Shown here piece after piece: positions 11,131 to 25,665 of a stretch of DNA of 64,000 bases (its first letter is position 1; every line of letters starts with the position of its first letter). A program made the translations under genes and the position numbers. The notes beneath the pieces are model-generated. The model worked only from the letters and a program-made list of their open reading frames with translations. It was not told where the DNA came from and ran no database searches. The stretch spans positions 110,377,463 through 110,441,462 of the forward strand of contig NC_134277.1 of assembly GCF_949628215.1 (NCBI RefSeq), written 5' to 3'. This stretch comes from Phalacrocorax aristotelis. Its lineage: Eukaryota > Chordata > Aves > Suliformes > Phalacrocoracidae.

Positions 11131-14100
11131 TCACCCAGGAAAATAATAAAAATACAGTTTAATAAGACAAGACAAACTGAGTCTATCAGGTGCAAGGCAC
11201 AGCAGATGTACTGACCAGCAACCTGTTTACACCCCACCAGGCCATTTTAGCCCCGTATCCTTTTATTTTTCCCTACCAAACCACCTTTGATTCCTCCTCT
11301 AAACACCCCATAAGTCATCTTGTACAGTCCCAAAGATGTCTGTACCCTCCATCCCCTAAAGAGACCCATAACCCTCCAGGCAGTAGCTCCTCTCTGCTCA
11401 GTGATCTGCGAAGCCTCTCCCATCAACTGGTGGTGATGGGTGTCACACGCTGCCCACAGGCTGATCCCTCCCTGGGAGGAGCTGGGACAGAGGCTCCTTT
11501 TCTCTGGGTATGTTATTGGGGGTCCCCCACTTGCCACTGTTCCTCTGTGCTCCTTTGTGTTTGTGGAGATAAGTCTTGAATCATGTAACCCAGCAGTAGA
11601 CCAAACACCCATTTGATCGTCTGAATCAAGTGATATTTTGAGAAGAAAAGCAAGAAGGGAAAAATGGCCATAGGCCAGTGAGGGGGTAAGAGAAGCAATG
11701 GGAGTATATTGTAGTAGAGCCTTTAGTCCACGTGCCTCCTGAAAAGCCGTATAGGTTGCACTGCCAGTATCTGTCATCTTTGCAAGGTTTGCTTGCTGTT
11801 TGGGAGCAGCAGTTGGTCAAGCACCATTTAGAGGCTAAAACTTCAGCCAGATTCCCACACATACAAAGTAACCCACTGAAGTACATGTAAGACTGTTGAT
11901 CCATGTGCTTGATGAAGGTGAGCAACAGTTTACCCAAAGAATTTGCATCTCACTTGTGCTCATTTTATACCTATGTAAATACGTTCTAATATTCAGTCAG
12001 ACCTGAATCAACCTGCCGCTTCTCCATGTTTTATGGCTAGTAATCTGAAAGAAGCAAGACCCGTTTGTTGGTCATTGAATGTAAATGTACCATTAAATCC
12101 TTTTCATCCATGCTTGTTTTTACTTAGTAGTCCAGCTGACTTAGGAGGTGCCATTATAACCTGTGTCTACAAAAGCCTACACATTCTTTTTAAGTCTTCA
12201 CAGGCTTGGTCCAGGATTTTAAAGGCGCTTAGGTGTTTCAAAATCCTACTATGTACTTAACTGCTATGGATTACTTCTGGATGTATCTTAAACCCCCACT
12301 AAACACCCCTTGGAAATTTAAGGTACCTAAATGTCTTTAGAGATTTCTCTCTAGTTGCTTCATCTGACTGAGTCCATGAGATTCACTCTATAAATAGATT
12401 AACATAGGACTACACTGTAAATTCTGTACAATGGATTTTCAGTTCTTGTTTTTGGCTCTGTAGTCTCTTTCTCAGATACCTGTAAAACAACCAGTATTTT
12501 CAACCTGAAAAATTAGTAAGATGTCATGATAGCTACAAACTATCAGCCCAACTTGGTGAATTCATGCTCCATACAGATGGTTGAACAATCAGTTGACATG
12601 ACTTACATTCTCAAAGTATCTATCTCTTGCTTCTAGGTGTGGAAGCAAATGATTAAATAGTAAAAGAGGTCCATGGTTGCATTTTAGGGAGTGGCATGCC
12701 CCTTTATGATAGACAGGATGTGGATTAAGGAATATCTGACTGCTTGGCCAAGCCTGTATTTGTCTGAAATTTCTAGCTGGTGAAAGCCTAGATCAGTTCA
12801 TTTCCACTGGAGAGGCCTTTGGTGCTCCAATGTGATGGGCAGAGTCCATGTAGTTCTTTATTCCTATTAATCAGCACTGACAAGGACCTTGGCTGTCAGT
12901 CTTAACGGTATCAGAGAGTAACAGCAAAGGAAATACTCATATTGCTCCTGTGCGAGATCCAGCTGCCTTGAAAATGCTGTAAATGTTCATGGTCAAGGCA
13001 AACCCCTGGGGCCATGTGGGGTTGCAGAGCCTCTGGTGTTCTTGTCTTCAGCCTTTCTCACGTACTCCTTGCTCTAGCAAAGGCTGAAATAGAAATGGAT
13101 ACCTACCAGATGATGAATTTCACAAGGCAGGACAAAATGTGTAAGATGCGCATGCTACAGGGTAGAAGGATTTTCCAGTAATAGCAGCCTAGGCAATAGT
13201 CATCTCCCACAAAGTCACATGGAAATTTGCTTTAATGCGCTGGAAAAACCGCAGCAAAGTTCTTCTGTATTTAGCTGGTCATATGATATGATTGTTAAGC
13301 TGCTTCCTGCTTTTCAGGAAACACACTAGAGAGAAATTAATGTCACAGCAGAACAGTTAAGATGATAACTACTATTTTATTTTTCAGAACGATAATTTTG
13401 CTGTATTTGGATACATAAGAATATCAACAAGAGTCTATCCAGTGTTATAAAGCTCGTTAGCTCTTACATTAACTACAAAACAATAAATATAATCCACACA
13501 GTGGATTCAGTCTGACAGCTAATAGGCTAGTAAATGCCACTAACTCCACCATCATCTTTAGGAGGAAGGTCCCAGGTCGAGTGTTGTTTCTTTCTCTCCA
13601 CTTTAGTCTGCAAGTTTTTCATATAAAAAAGGAAAAAAGAAAATCTTAGAGTCATTTGGCTTTGGGTTTTTTTTTTTTTTTTTTCCTGGATTCCTGAGGG
13701 AACAAGCATGGGGAGCCATGCTCTGTGCAAGTGTGCATCCATCCATCTCCACCGCCATCTTCTCAATCTGTCAACCTCTTGTGACAAAATCTGTGAGAGG
13801 CATGTGAGTTCCAGAGATATTGCATCTGCAGAAGAGTCCTGAAACAGCCCAAGAATCCAACAGCATAGGCAAACCTTTCAAAAGGGGAAGGGAGGCAGCA
13901 AGACACACAGAAGCGTACAATCTAATAAGGCTAATGCCAGCATACACATTTATCCCATGTGCTTTGCAGCCAAAATACTTTGCCTACAAAAGCCACTATA
14001 TTCGTGTGGTCCTCAAAAAGCTTCTTGCTTTGTTCCCCACCATGAAGCTTGTTGCTGTGGAAGCTGTAGTGTCACTAATTGCCACCTATGTTCAAACATA

Positions 14101-17100
14101 GTACTCAGGGGTTTGTTTTAACGCTGCTCACCTGTCGGCTTTGTAACTGTAGCTGTCAGTGGGGGTAATGCTGTCATTTGTGTCTCAACCCACAAGATCT
14201 GATCTGGACTTTGTAATGTTAAAGCAGAGGTCACTACATCAGGTCAGGGGTAAGTACGTTTATGGATTAAATGTCTGACAAAGCATGAAGCAACACTGGA
14301 GGAATTCCACCATCTTGTCAAAAGGAGTTTCTTGCTGCATTTTCACACGCTTTTCTCACTGATTGACAAAATGAATGGAAAAACACTAAAAGTCCAACCC
14401 TGAATACTGACGTGCTTGAGTTCAGTTGCCTTTGCACTTTCCAGCACTTATTGTCTTTTAATTTGTAACATATTTTCTGTCCTTCGGAAATGGATATTTT
14501 CTTTCAGCCCTTTGTTTCTCCCTGTGCTTAGCCTCAATGCTAACAATAACTCATCCAGGACTTTTTGCAGAGTTGGTTGTAGTGATTTTTATGCAGCTGC
14601 TGCAGCAGCTGGAGAAGAGGAAGGCATGTACCTGCCTGTTTTGTCAGGCAGAATGTGTGGTGTGGCTATGTTTTTAACTTCCATTTTAATAGGTCACTTA
14701 GCTACAAAAACAAACAGAGCCAGAGAATGGGCTGCACTGCATGCTCAACAAAGTCAGTAAAATATCCAGGTTAGTGTTTTCTTACAGCTTCAACCAAAAG
14801 TATGGGAATAACAATTAAGTCAAGAATTTATCTACAACTCTCCAGCCTTTCTGCACATTAGAGGTTTTGGGGAACTCAATTATTTGAAGGACAGAGTGAA
14901 AACAAATTTTAGCTGGAATGTGCATGCTCCATTATCTGTATCACAGAGTAAGTGAGTGGTACAGCTGAAGAGGACGATGAATCTGAGATATTGCTGACTT
15001 GCTGTTGGAGTTTAGTCAGCTCTGAATAGATGCCAATACAATGCGGAGCTTATCAGTAAAGTCCTAGTGTTTTGAGTGAGGGAGACATCAGAATGAGGAC
15101 AAAATGGTCTTTTAACCAGAAGTCATGCTAAAGATAATGAGGAGAAAAAGCATGTTCTGACCAGGTGAGTACACTGACAACAGCTGGTCTTGGTTAGATG
15201 GAAGATCCATCTAATCTAGAATTACATTTATGACAGTAGCCAGTGGTGGGTGCCAGGGTAAGAGTATGGTAATGCTTCCCCCTCAAATACCCTTCTACAT
15301 CCTGGCAATCACTGGTTAAGGATTTGTTGAACCAAAGACCAGATCTGGAGCATCACATATAATAGTCCTTTTGAAGCATCCCTTAAGTTATGTAACTGCT
15401 TTTTTAACCCAATTCCCTGTCAGCCTCCAAAGTCTCCTATGGCATTACCTGCCACACACAACTGGATTCTGCTCTGTGAAGAAGTGCTTCTTTCTGTTGT
15501 AAGGCTGATTCCTTGATTTGATGCACCATAATTCTTCTGACAACCAGTGACTAACAGTTCCTAATGGCCGTTGTAGCTGTGTGTAAGGTGAAGGTTTGAG
15601 TGTTTCTTTTCTTTGTTCTTTCCTGGTCTGTCCAATATTTTCTGAGCTGAAAGTATTAGCCTCATCAACCTCCCTATGATTGATGGGGACATTCCACTCC
15701 TGTGATGGTCCTTGCTTGTCACCCATCTCTATGTCTGTTAGCTCCGCTACAGCCTCTGGGAAACGCGACAATATTAAATTGTCGATATATTCAATTGAGC
15801 GACAGTATTCAAATCATGGCCATTGATTTATGCAGTGGTCTAAGATACTTCCAGCTCTGATCTTTATTTTCTAATAAGTCTTAACATTGTGTTTGCCCTC
15901 TTGACTGCTGCTGAGCTTTTTTTTTCATTGAACTATCCACATTAGCTCCAAGGTGTCTTTTGAGAGTGCTAACAGCTAAATTATATCCCTTCACTGCAGA
16001 CACAGAGTTGGTTTTCCCTGTGTTATGCAGTTACAGATATTACATTTCATCAAGTAGTGTTTTGTTCAAATCAGTAGCATGAAATACTTCTGAAACTCAC
16101 TCCAACCGATAGCAGTTTTGGCTACCCTAAAGATTTTTGTACAATCAAAAAGCTTCATCAGTTCATTATTTTTTCCCCAAATCACTTGGAATTAAGCTGA
16201 TCAGGTCCAAGCACAGGCAATGGATCTGTTCTAGAGTTTATTTCTTGTCTTTTATTGCTAGAACAGAAGAGCACTTGTGCCTTATCCCATCCAGCTCAGA
16301 CTCCTTAAGACTCTTGAGTAAAACACCTTGCAACACTTGATGGTAGAGGTCTGTACTGCAGTGTGTGGGAGGGGAAGCGGGGAAAGGGTCAGCGTAGGTT
16401 GCATTACACAAAATAATTTGTTGTGGTTTTATTCTCTGGGAAGAAAGAAGCAGCAATAGACCTCTAAGAAAAAGGGTTGGAGTCCTGTCTAGACTGTCAG
16501 TTATGTAACACTTACTAAGCCAAGGATACATCTGAGATGAAATGTGTAGCTTTCCAAGTAAAAGTGATTCATCTCATTATGAGAAACACTTACTTTGTAA
16601 GAGCAGTTTTGCAGCTAACATCAATTATAAATTGCTCCAGTCAGGTCTTGGGTTTCGCAGGTGAGTCACAGTTTTCTGCCTTACCCTTTTTGTCGGGTGG
16701 TGAGTGGCTCTGGCTGCCACTCTTCCATCACCAGCATAGATCCTACTCATCTGTCACACATGTCCAAACCAAATCAGCATACCCTGCTTGACAAATGATT
16801 CTCTCAGATTACATTTGCAAGGAGAAGAGCACCATTCCTCACAAGTCCATCAATCCCAGTACAAACAGCACAGTAGAAGCTACGACTGGACAAAGCCTGG
16901 CTTATTTTTAACAGTGCAATCCGCAGCACTGTCAAGGGAGGGTGGGTACAGCTACTGCAGGAATGTGGCCTGGTACTGACTGCAGAGAAGCAGCTGAAGC
17001 AGCCCACTCCGAGTGCTACAGATCAGGAATTAGGAGGGGAAGACAGCATTTACACACAAAGAGCTGATAATTTTTTCATTTAGAAAACCATTCTGCAGCA

Positions 17101-19728
17101 GCGAGACTGAGAGCGTATTGAGAACGTACAACCGTTGCCTCGAACTGCAGCACTGTATTAGCAGCATTACCATATTAATGATTTAAAGGCTTATGAATGT
17201 TAAGAATGTTAGAGGTCAGTTTGGCCCGTGGCCAGGATTCAACCCACTGCCTGCCCACAGAGAATAATCTGTTTCACGGTCCATTTGTTAAACAGTGTAC
17301 CAGGATACAGGAGGATATGGGGTTACATTATGTGTTTGACTGCACAATTGAATTTCATTGCTTTGCAGGAAGGGTGTGGAGATGCAGTTGTTGCCCATGC
17401 ACAGATTTGCACAGAGATACATCTCTGTTGTGTAAAACGATTTCATTGTGGTGTCCCATCTCTGTACTGAATAGGGACTTTATATTACATGTAGCCTATA
17501 TGATCTGTCAGGAATAGAGCACAGCTCTAAGTAGTCAAAAACTTTTCATCTGAGGACAGAAGCTTGGTTAGTACAGAAGACAGTTATGCTAAAAATGCTA
17601 CGTAAACAAGGAGGCTGACCAGCTTTAGATAAAGAGAGTTAATATGAACTACTGGTAGAGCAAGACACATACATGTTTTGTTGGTTTGGGTCTTTTTAAA
17701 TTTACATTTGCTTAAACACCTGCCCCCACCACCTCCTCAGTCGTTAAGTATTTTTAGTTTGAATGTGGCCAAAGAGAATCTTGAAAAGGTGATGGAAGGC
17801 CACAAGAGGAATAATGTAACAGGTTGCATGTGTAAAGGGGACACCAGGGCAAGGCATAGAAAAATAGCAGAAGGAATTGAGTGCTTAAAGGTGATGACAT
17901 CTAGTGAATGCCATCAGACACAGAGAAAGGTTTAGATGAAGGAAACCAAGAGCAGTTCAAAAAGTGCTGGGAGCTTCCAAGTGAAAACCAGAACGTAGCG
18001 GTTGGAATTTTCTGAGGAAAGAAAACGAAAAAAACAAATGCCAAAACCAAACAACCAAACAAAAAAACCTCCAACCCTTTGGAGAGGCAGAAGTCATGGA
18101 AACAAAAGTGACTTTTATCCATGAGACTGCTACTGCCTTTAGTCATTGCTGATGCCGCTAGTGACAAAACCTGCTTTGTTTGCACTGATCACAACTGTTG
18201 CAAAAACTAAACGCGGTACATGTCAGGGCCAGATAAGACTAGGAGGAACTGGGAGAATTGTTTACTGAATTCAGTGGTCACAGAGGTGAAACTATTAGAG
18301 GACTGTACTTTTCTTATCAGGATGAAATTCTGATCATAAGGTAGTTTGCAGATAATGCTTATAATGATGAGGAAAATCAGCTGGATCATCCCACCCAAAG
18401 ATGAAAAGGCTTTTCTGGGAGACCGGATTAGCTAGCTAGCTGCAGCAACTGTTTAGTAATTTCTGATTTCAGATAAAATGGGTTTATTGTTGAATAATCA
18501 ATGTCTCTGAAAACACATCAGTTATTCTGGAAGGTAGCGATGTTTATTTGAAAAGCATGATCCCTCAGGGAGGTCAGTGCAGATTAGAACAATATTCTGC
18601 AACTCTTCCAGGCAACTTTTCTAGGTAACACATCTAAGAGGGCAAAAAAGCAGGAAATCTGCAACTGGGAGAGTACCTAAATTAAGTACATTTGGTACAG
18701 AAATCACTGAAATAATGCCATTTGCACTTTAGCTTTTCAGGAATAAAAGAGAGCGCACTGTAGACTTCAGTTTGTCTAGTTCAATAATAACTCAGTAGTC
18801 CTTATACTTAGATAAGATTATTTATTGTTTTCTTGCTTATTTTTCCTAATTTTTGAGGTAGGAGAAGAGCATTTGAAAACATTACTTAATAAAGAGCAGC
18901 AGCAAAGACAGACATGCACCTATGCAATGGAAGATGCTTTGTAATTAGAAGTACTTTTAACATAAAGGATTATGGACTTCACAGGGTAATTACATAATGT
19001 GTCAGAAATAATTATACCTAACTTTAAGACTTTAAAGGACTTCTTAGATGTCTGAGATTTATCTGGGTCTGTAATAGACTGACTACCCACGTCATTAGGC
19101 TACTGTTTTCTTTAAATATAGTTGTTGTCTGAGGAGCTATGCTCTTTTTTTTTCTTAACACTCAACAGACTCACAACAAATCAGTGACAATAGCTATATT
19201 ACTTAAAACCCCCCAAACCTAATACATACATAATGTACGCTAATTATTAAAGCAGACTTTTTAGAAAACTTATGATCAACTTTTTATGCTGGAACTGCAT
19301 AGAATGAATTATGCTGATTCTGGAGTCTGTTTAAAACATACTGTATTTTTAGTGTTATATTTCATTAGCTCTTTTATAAAATAACTAACGGTACTATCTC
19401 AATGTTCTCTTTCAAGTTATAATTAATATTTATTAATCAATATTCCTAACCGAGAATGTATTAGGAGTGGAGCCTGCTATGAATGATTCAGATTGATGGG
19501 TGACCTTAGAAAAAAACACACTTGAGATTGTGGTCAGTAAACAGTTTGTATCATGACAACTGAAACTATTAACCCTGTCCTGTGGACGACTGGAGTTTGT
19601 CTCTGCAAACACAGGGCTGTGAAAAGACATTCAGAAAACACTCCAAAATATTTGCTTCCAATTTTACTGGCCACCTATAGCACAGGCAGATTGGTTTATG
19701 CTTGTCCTTACTTTTAGTGCACTGTGCT
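11131..19728. other. Intergenic, no gene seen
   Basis: About 8.6 kb of AT-rich sequence without recognisable exons. It contains a 17-base T run near 13668-13684. The part at 11131-11600 could belong to the same repeat as the preceding tract. Short open frames on both strands show no domain I recognise. Confidence 0.55.
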
Positions 19729-20766
19729 TGTGGTCAGTTAACCTTGGCTGGCTGCCAGGTGGCCACCAAGAACCTCTCTCGCTCCATCTCAACAGGACAT
19801 AGGGAGAAAGTAAGATGAAAAAGCTTGTGGGTTGAGATAAAGACAGGGAGATCACTCACCGATTACAGTCACAGGCAGAACAGACTTGACTCAGGGAAGA
19901 TTAATTTAATTTACTGTCAATTAAAAATAGAGTATAATGGTAAGAAACAAAGACAAAACTAAAACCACCTTTCTCCCTCCCCTGCTTCTTCCCAAGCTCA
20001 AATTCACACCTTCATTCCCAACTCTTTTACCTTCTCTCCCTGGCCCCAAATGGCACAGGAGGGTGGGGGTCATGGTCAGTCCACAGCAGTTCCTCTCTGC
20101 TGCTTCTTCCTTCTCACACTTTCCCTCTGCTCCAGCATGGGCCGTTCCCAGAGGATATAGTACTTCAGGAAAAGTTTGAGCATGTGTCCTCTCCCTGGAG
20201 TGCAGTCCTTCAGGAAGAAACTGCTCCAGTGTGGGTCCCCCAGGGGCCACAGCTCCTGCCAGTAAACCTCCTGCTTGGGCTGCCCTCCACAGGTCACAGC
20301 TCTTGCCAGGAGCCTGCTCCTGCACGGGCTCTCCGCAGGCTGCAGCTTCCTTCAGAGCATGGCCACTTGCTGTGGTGTGGGGTCCTCCACAGGCTGCCAG
20401 GGGACAACTGTTTTCACCATGTCTTCTCCATGGGCTGCAGGGGAAGCTCTGCTCCTGCACCTGGAGCACCTCCTCCCCCTCCTTTTCTGACCTTGGTGTC
20501 TGCAGGCCTGTTTGTTTCAAATTTTTCTCAATCCTCTCACAGTTGCTGCACAGCATTTTTCACCCTTTCTTAAATATGTTTCCACAGAGGTGCCACCAAC
20601 TTGGCTGAAAGGCTCAGCTTTGGGCAATGGTGGGTTCATTTTGGAGCCAGCTGGAAGCAGCTCTGTACAACACAGAGGCAGCCCCTGGTCTCTACTCACA
20701 GAGGCCACTCCCACAGCACCCCTCCACCCCCCCCACTGCCAAATTCTAGCCACTAAACCCAACACA
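19729..20766 (-). mobile_element. Solo LTR of an endogenous retrovirus (ERVL-like)
   Basis: Read on the minus strand it begins TGTGTTGGGTTT at 20766 and ends in CA-type sequence at 19729, with the canonical TG...CA termini. It is flanked on both sides by the direct repeat GTGCT (19724-19728 and 20767-20771), a 5-bp target-site duplication as made by ERVL-class integration. Length is 1038 bp. It closely resembles an LTR family I know from bird genomes. The middle holds imperfect GC-rich tandem units. No gag, pol or env sequence adjoins it, so the provirus was reduced to one LTR by recombination. Open frames across it (up to 211 codons) are not genes. Confidence 0.88.
20160..20450 (-). repeat. 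Imperfect tandem units inside the solo LTR
   Basis: GC-rich segments containing variants of CCACAGG-CTGCAGC-TCCTGC and CTCCAGTGTGGG recur several times. Such internal reiteration is seen in this avian LTR group and explains the long spurious open frames on both strands. Confidence 0.6.
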
Positions 20767-20771
20767 GTGCT

Positions 20772-23700
20772 ATTTTGTGCTTTTCCACAGCAAGAAATCA
20801 GACCTTGGTTCTCCCACAAGAGGGGAACTGATCAATAGTCAAGCTCTGCAAAACTGTCCCTTAAGCTGAGTCCAGGATGTACTTATTCGAGAGAAGTGCT
20901 CTAGATGAGTGCACTTCCATGCCATTCCTCCTGAAGACTAAATTAATCCTGAACTAGACAAATCTAATATTTCAGTAAACTAAATTAATATTTCCCTGTA
21001 ACCAAATGCATACTATTTAATCCCTAGGTAAATGACTGCAGGCAGGTTTTGTGAGGCATTATAAAAGGAGGTCCTTGACTCTTACAGTATTTGGTGAAAA
21101 CCAGAGATTGCTATGTACAGGAGACAAAGGCCTCAGCAGTTTATAGTCTTTTGCAGCTCTGATAAAAGATGGAGGAAAGCATTGCCTTTTGTATGAAATA
21201 AACACAGTTTGCATGGTTTCTCTCAGGCCAGAAAATGAGTCAGCAGTAAGGAGTTAAGAGTTCAGAGCCACATAATAGTATCCAGTTACTTCACTGCTGC
21301 AGTCCAGCATTTGGAAACGGTCTGTGCCAGACCATAGATATATTAACATTCACGATTAGTTCAGGAATAAGTTATTCTATAAATTAATAGACATGACATC
21401 AAAGCCACCATTTGAATTTATTTATTCATAGACAGTGTTCCTTAAAATTTGCACCACCATCAGAAAATATTGCTATCACTGATACATAATTCTCACCCAT
21501 CTCAATTTTCATAGGAAGTTAAACTACTGAGCTTAAAGTTGTAAGGTGGTAAAATACTATCTTCTCCCTTAGTAAAATATCAATGCTCATGTTTATAAAT
21601 AACTGCATATATGAGAAGGTAGAGTGAGCAGTGATAAATGCTAAACCCCACAAGGATGCTTACTAGTACATAACTGAAGTGGTATGTTAATCATATTAAT
21701 ACCTTCAGTAAAACTTGAGGCATCAAGTGAAAAATGTACTTTGGTACATTTCTTTAGTTTTTAATTAAAGAAGCTTGTGCCTTTAGCTCAAGTGCTATCT
21801 GAGGAAGAAGCATGCTGAAATGATTTAGAGTTATAATTCTAGCCAGTTACAAATTATCATATATAGTTATCTTCACAGTTATTATTCAAAATTACTGACA
21901 TTTCCTAAATTGTTAAGACCTACCTCTCTACGCACTGTACTGCAAAAACTTCCAGCCCAAAGTCCTCTTTTTCTTTCTTTACTCTTCCCTTCTCTGTAGG
22001 GAAGGGATTCAGGATGTTTCCTAGAGCATATTCCAAACGGTCTAAGGAATTTAGACCCTGCCTTTTCCTCTCCCCCTGGACAGAATAGCTTGGAATCCTA
22101 TTTCTCCCAAAAGAACAGGAAGGTACAAGAAAGCAACAGCTTCATGGGTTTATGAAAGGAAGGAAATGAAGTAATGATAAATCACACACACAAAAAAGCT
22201 ACTAGATCCTTCATTCTAGTCATGAAGAGAGCAACTTTGTTTTGCGTCCAGAACGTGAACAGTGCCTGAGTCAACAAGATTGAGTACTTCTGTGAAAATT
22301 CCTTTTTTGGTAACTAGAGAGTATGACTTGGTGCATTGTTAGCAAGTGATGCAAAGCAACAGGCAAAAAGGGCCAGTACAAGCTAGGAGGCAGGAAACAT
22401 GTTTCGCACCTTGGACATGTCAGTGCTACTAGCCTTGACTGCAACAGTAACAAATGCAGACTAACTGACCTTATGGAAAGAAAAATTAAAGCTAAATGTC
22501 AAATAGGAAAGCTAGCTTCTTCTCTACATACCAGCAGTTAAGAGCCTGTGCTTTTAGTTTTTCTGTCTCTTGCTAGATACTGTACACCACTTGTATATAA
22601 TTTTCTGAAAGCTAGATAATGCTGAAGTTGTTCTTTGCTGTGTACCTCATACAGCTGAAGTAAAAGCTATGCCTCCTAAGCAGCCTGTAAAAAAAAAAAC
22701 AAACACCCAAACAAACAAAAAAAAACAGAGCCAAAAAACCCCCCAAACTAGCTCCAACTCAGAGAATTACAAACTCCCTCAGTTTGACCCAAAGCCAAAA
22801 CTTTATCTCTGGAAATAAGTTGGTACAGTAGCAACTATCATTCCCCAAATCCTAAGCCTGTGGCAAAACCCAGATTCAGAAGCAATGAAAATTTCAGACA
22901 TAACATTCAAAGACACTTCTCCCATTTTGAGGAAATATCAAAGCTGAGTCACTTTGTTCAGCTGTTTGCATTTTGAATTAGAGGGGGGACATGCTCTGAG
23001 ATGGAGACTTTGCAGCTCACACGACCTTCAGCAGCTCAAGTTTTAAGTGTTAATCTGCCAAAACAGCAGCTGCCTAAAAACACTGCAAATTCATACCGAG
23101 TTAGCCTTTTAGATCACGTTAAGTTCTAAGATAGTACCATTGGCAACTACGGAGTGTTACTTCTGTAACTATTGCCTCTGGCTATAGAAAGCTGGAATTT
23201 GAGATCTGCACAGTCCAGACTTGCAAAAAAGCTTTTGCATTACAGATGTTGAAGAGGCATTTCACACAAATTAATGCAATATTGAACTATGCGAATTGGT
23301 TTATTGGGTTATTTGTTTTGTTCTTATATGTTGGTGCTCCCATCATTAGCAACAAATATTCTCAGGAGCATTACACAGAGTTTGCTTTCTAGAGATGTGT
23401 TTGTTTTAATAGAATAAGTGGTCCTTAAAAGCTGAAAGAATTAATGATAAAGTCCTTGCACTGCATCAGTTAAATGAAATTCCTTGATAGGGGTAGAAAG
23501 ACTTTGGTCAACAATTATCATGGCAACAATTACTTGGGGCAGGGGGAGTAGAGGTGAAAACAAAAGAGATGCTTCCATTTAACATAACCTCTTCCTAATT
23601 GCTCACAGAATAGTTTGTTTTCTTCTGAAGGAAACCTCAGTGTTGCAAGTTACAGGCATTCTTCCCTGGGAGAAATCAGGAAAGAACCAGTCCTCCCCTT

Positions 23701-25665
23701 GCCCAGAGCTGCATGCCCACACCCGCTTCAGCAAACACTCAGTAGTAGATGGGAAACAACAGAAATCAGGAAAAAACCCAAGGTTTTTCTTAGCTGTCTA
23801 TTTATTTGTAGTTCCTTTACTGAAGAAAGAGGTGGAGATCAAGTGAGCTTGTGTCCATCAGTCCCTTTAACACTTGGATTTAGGCTGCTTTTCATCACAA
23901 CAGTGATTTGAAAGTTGCAGCTCCAGCTGACTAAGTCACATCCATAAAGGGAAGGTAAAAATAAGCACACAAAGGTGAAAGCTGCAGAAAAAAGCAAGAG
24001 CAATATTCCCACATATTAGTGACATTTGAAGTGAACAGACCCAGCCAACAGGTCACAATGGATCCCACCGACCATGATACTTGGTCTTTTCAGTCCACCT
24101 GCTCCTCTTTTAGCAGATTAAGTTTTCCTCCAAATAATCAGTGCAGTTGATGCACATAGTTAATAGATTCCTGTCTCAGCAGAGGCATGGCACACTATGT
24201 GGGGTCCACAGTGATCCTTTTGCCTTTTGCTCCCACTGTTTTCTTCCCCTGCCCCACTTGTTCACTCTGTCACCAGAGCTTTGTTTCCTAGGTGGCACCT
24301 GCTGTCAAGATCAGACACATTACCTGTATCTGCTGTCTCCTTAACAGCTTTCAGTCTTAAGCAATAGTATAACAACTTAATAAAATTATTCACGAACAAG
24401 CAAATTAAAACCTCAAAAGCCACACCTATGAATGACAGAAGTTGGGCTTTTTCCCCCTTCAGCAATGGGAGTTTGCATTTTGACACAAGATGTCTAACAC
24501 TGCTCGTTTTCCACACTGCTGAGAAAAAGCTTGCTGGAAGCTGGTCATACTAGCAGTTCACTAAACTGTAGAAAACTTTGTGGGCAATTCTACCTAAGGA
24601 TTATAAATCCTGCCCTTTAATACAGCTTGCCTTGGGAGACTATAAAACTATAAATATCCACTTTAGAGCATATGTATGGTTACACAAGACCAGATAGTGT
24701 CCTGCTTCTCTCCCCTAAATACAGGGGCATCTAAATCCAGCATCTCTTACAGATCCATGCTACATCTACCTCAAGTACAGCTTGAGATGTAGTGTCATCT
24801 TGCAACTGAACAGTAAAAACTGCATTAGTGATGGTTTAACCCCTGAAGGAAGCTTCAGCAGGTTGCTTGTAAGCCCTATTCATGAAACTACAGCAAATTA
24901 TCCAATACTTCAGGCAGAAATGGACATCAGACCCATTAAAGAAATCTATCAGTTTCTTCAACTGGTATGAACTACACTAACCTGAACTTTCTGTAGATTT
25001 GAAGAAAAAAAAATCTCATTTTAACTCTATATTTACTTGTTTTAAGGGAAGTAAGGCTAAATTTTAAGCTTCTGCTTAGTAGTCACACTTTCTCCAATTA
25101 GACTTCATGAGAGTGGTCAGTCACCAAATCAGGATTCAGTTGTATTGTGTATTTCCATTGGTAGCAGAAATAAATAAGCACACTTCACCCTTTCATACCT
25201 CAATGCCAGTTGGACACTAATACCAGCACTGTTAATGATTAAAAAAACCCAAACCCCACAACTCCCCTACCCCTACCTGACAGCCCAGTCTGTTCAGAAG
25301 GCAAGCAGACAGTCATAAAAAAACCCCAACCAAACTATGTTCTGATCAGTGCAAGAAATATCCCACTGGTTACAAAGCGTGCAAGTTTCCAAGTATACTT
25401 ATTCTCCATTTTGAGTTGCTGGGACAAAATCCTCTCTCCTTTTGCCAAATTTTCAGACTTTAGGCACCCACCCTTTTGCTCCGTTAAGAGCCTATGAACA
25501 CAAAACACTTATTTTATGACTAAGGCCTACAAAGCATTCCCAAATGGGAAAAATGTTAGTTCGCGTCAGTGGACATCCCCCTACTATAACATCATTACAA
25601 TCAAAATTGGGCAAGAGAATGTCTTTAAGCAAAAGGATCCGACATCAGAAGTGCAGCTGTGTTCA
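20772..25665. other. CIDEA 3' flank and intergenic, no gene seen
   Basis: AT-rich sequence with an A/C-rich low-complexity patch at 22687-22745. The part just left of 25666 must include the CIDEA 3' UTR. I saw no canonical AATAAA on the minus strand within 1 kb of the stop; an ATTAAA variant lies at 24622-24617. Confidence 0.5.

Noticed and set aside
19921-20556. A 211-codon minus-strand open frame
   Set aside because: It sits inside the solo LTR and follows its GC-rich tandem units; no retroviral or cellular domain is present.
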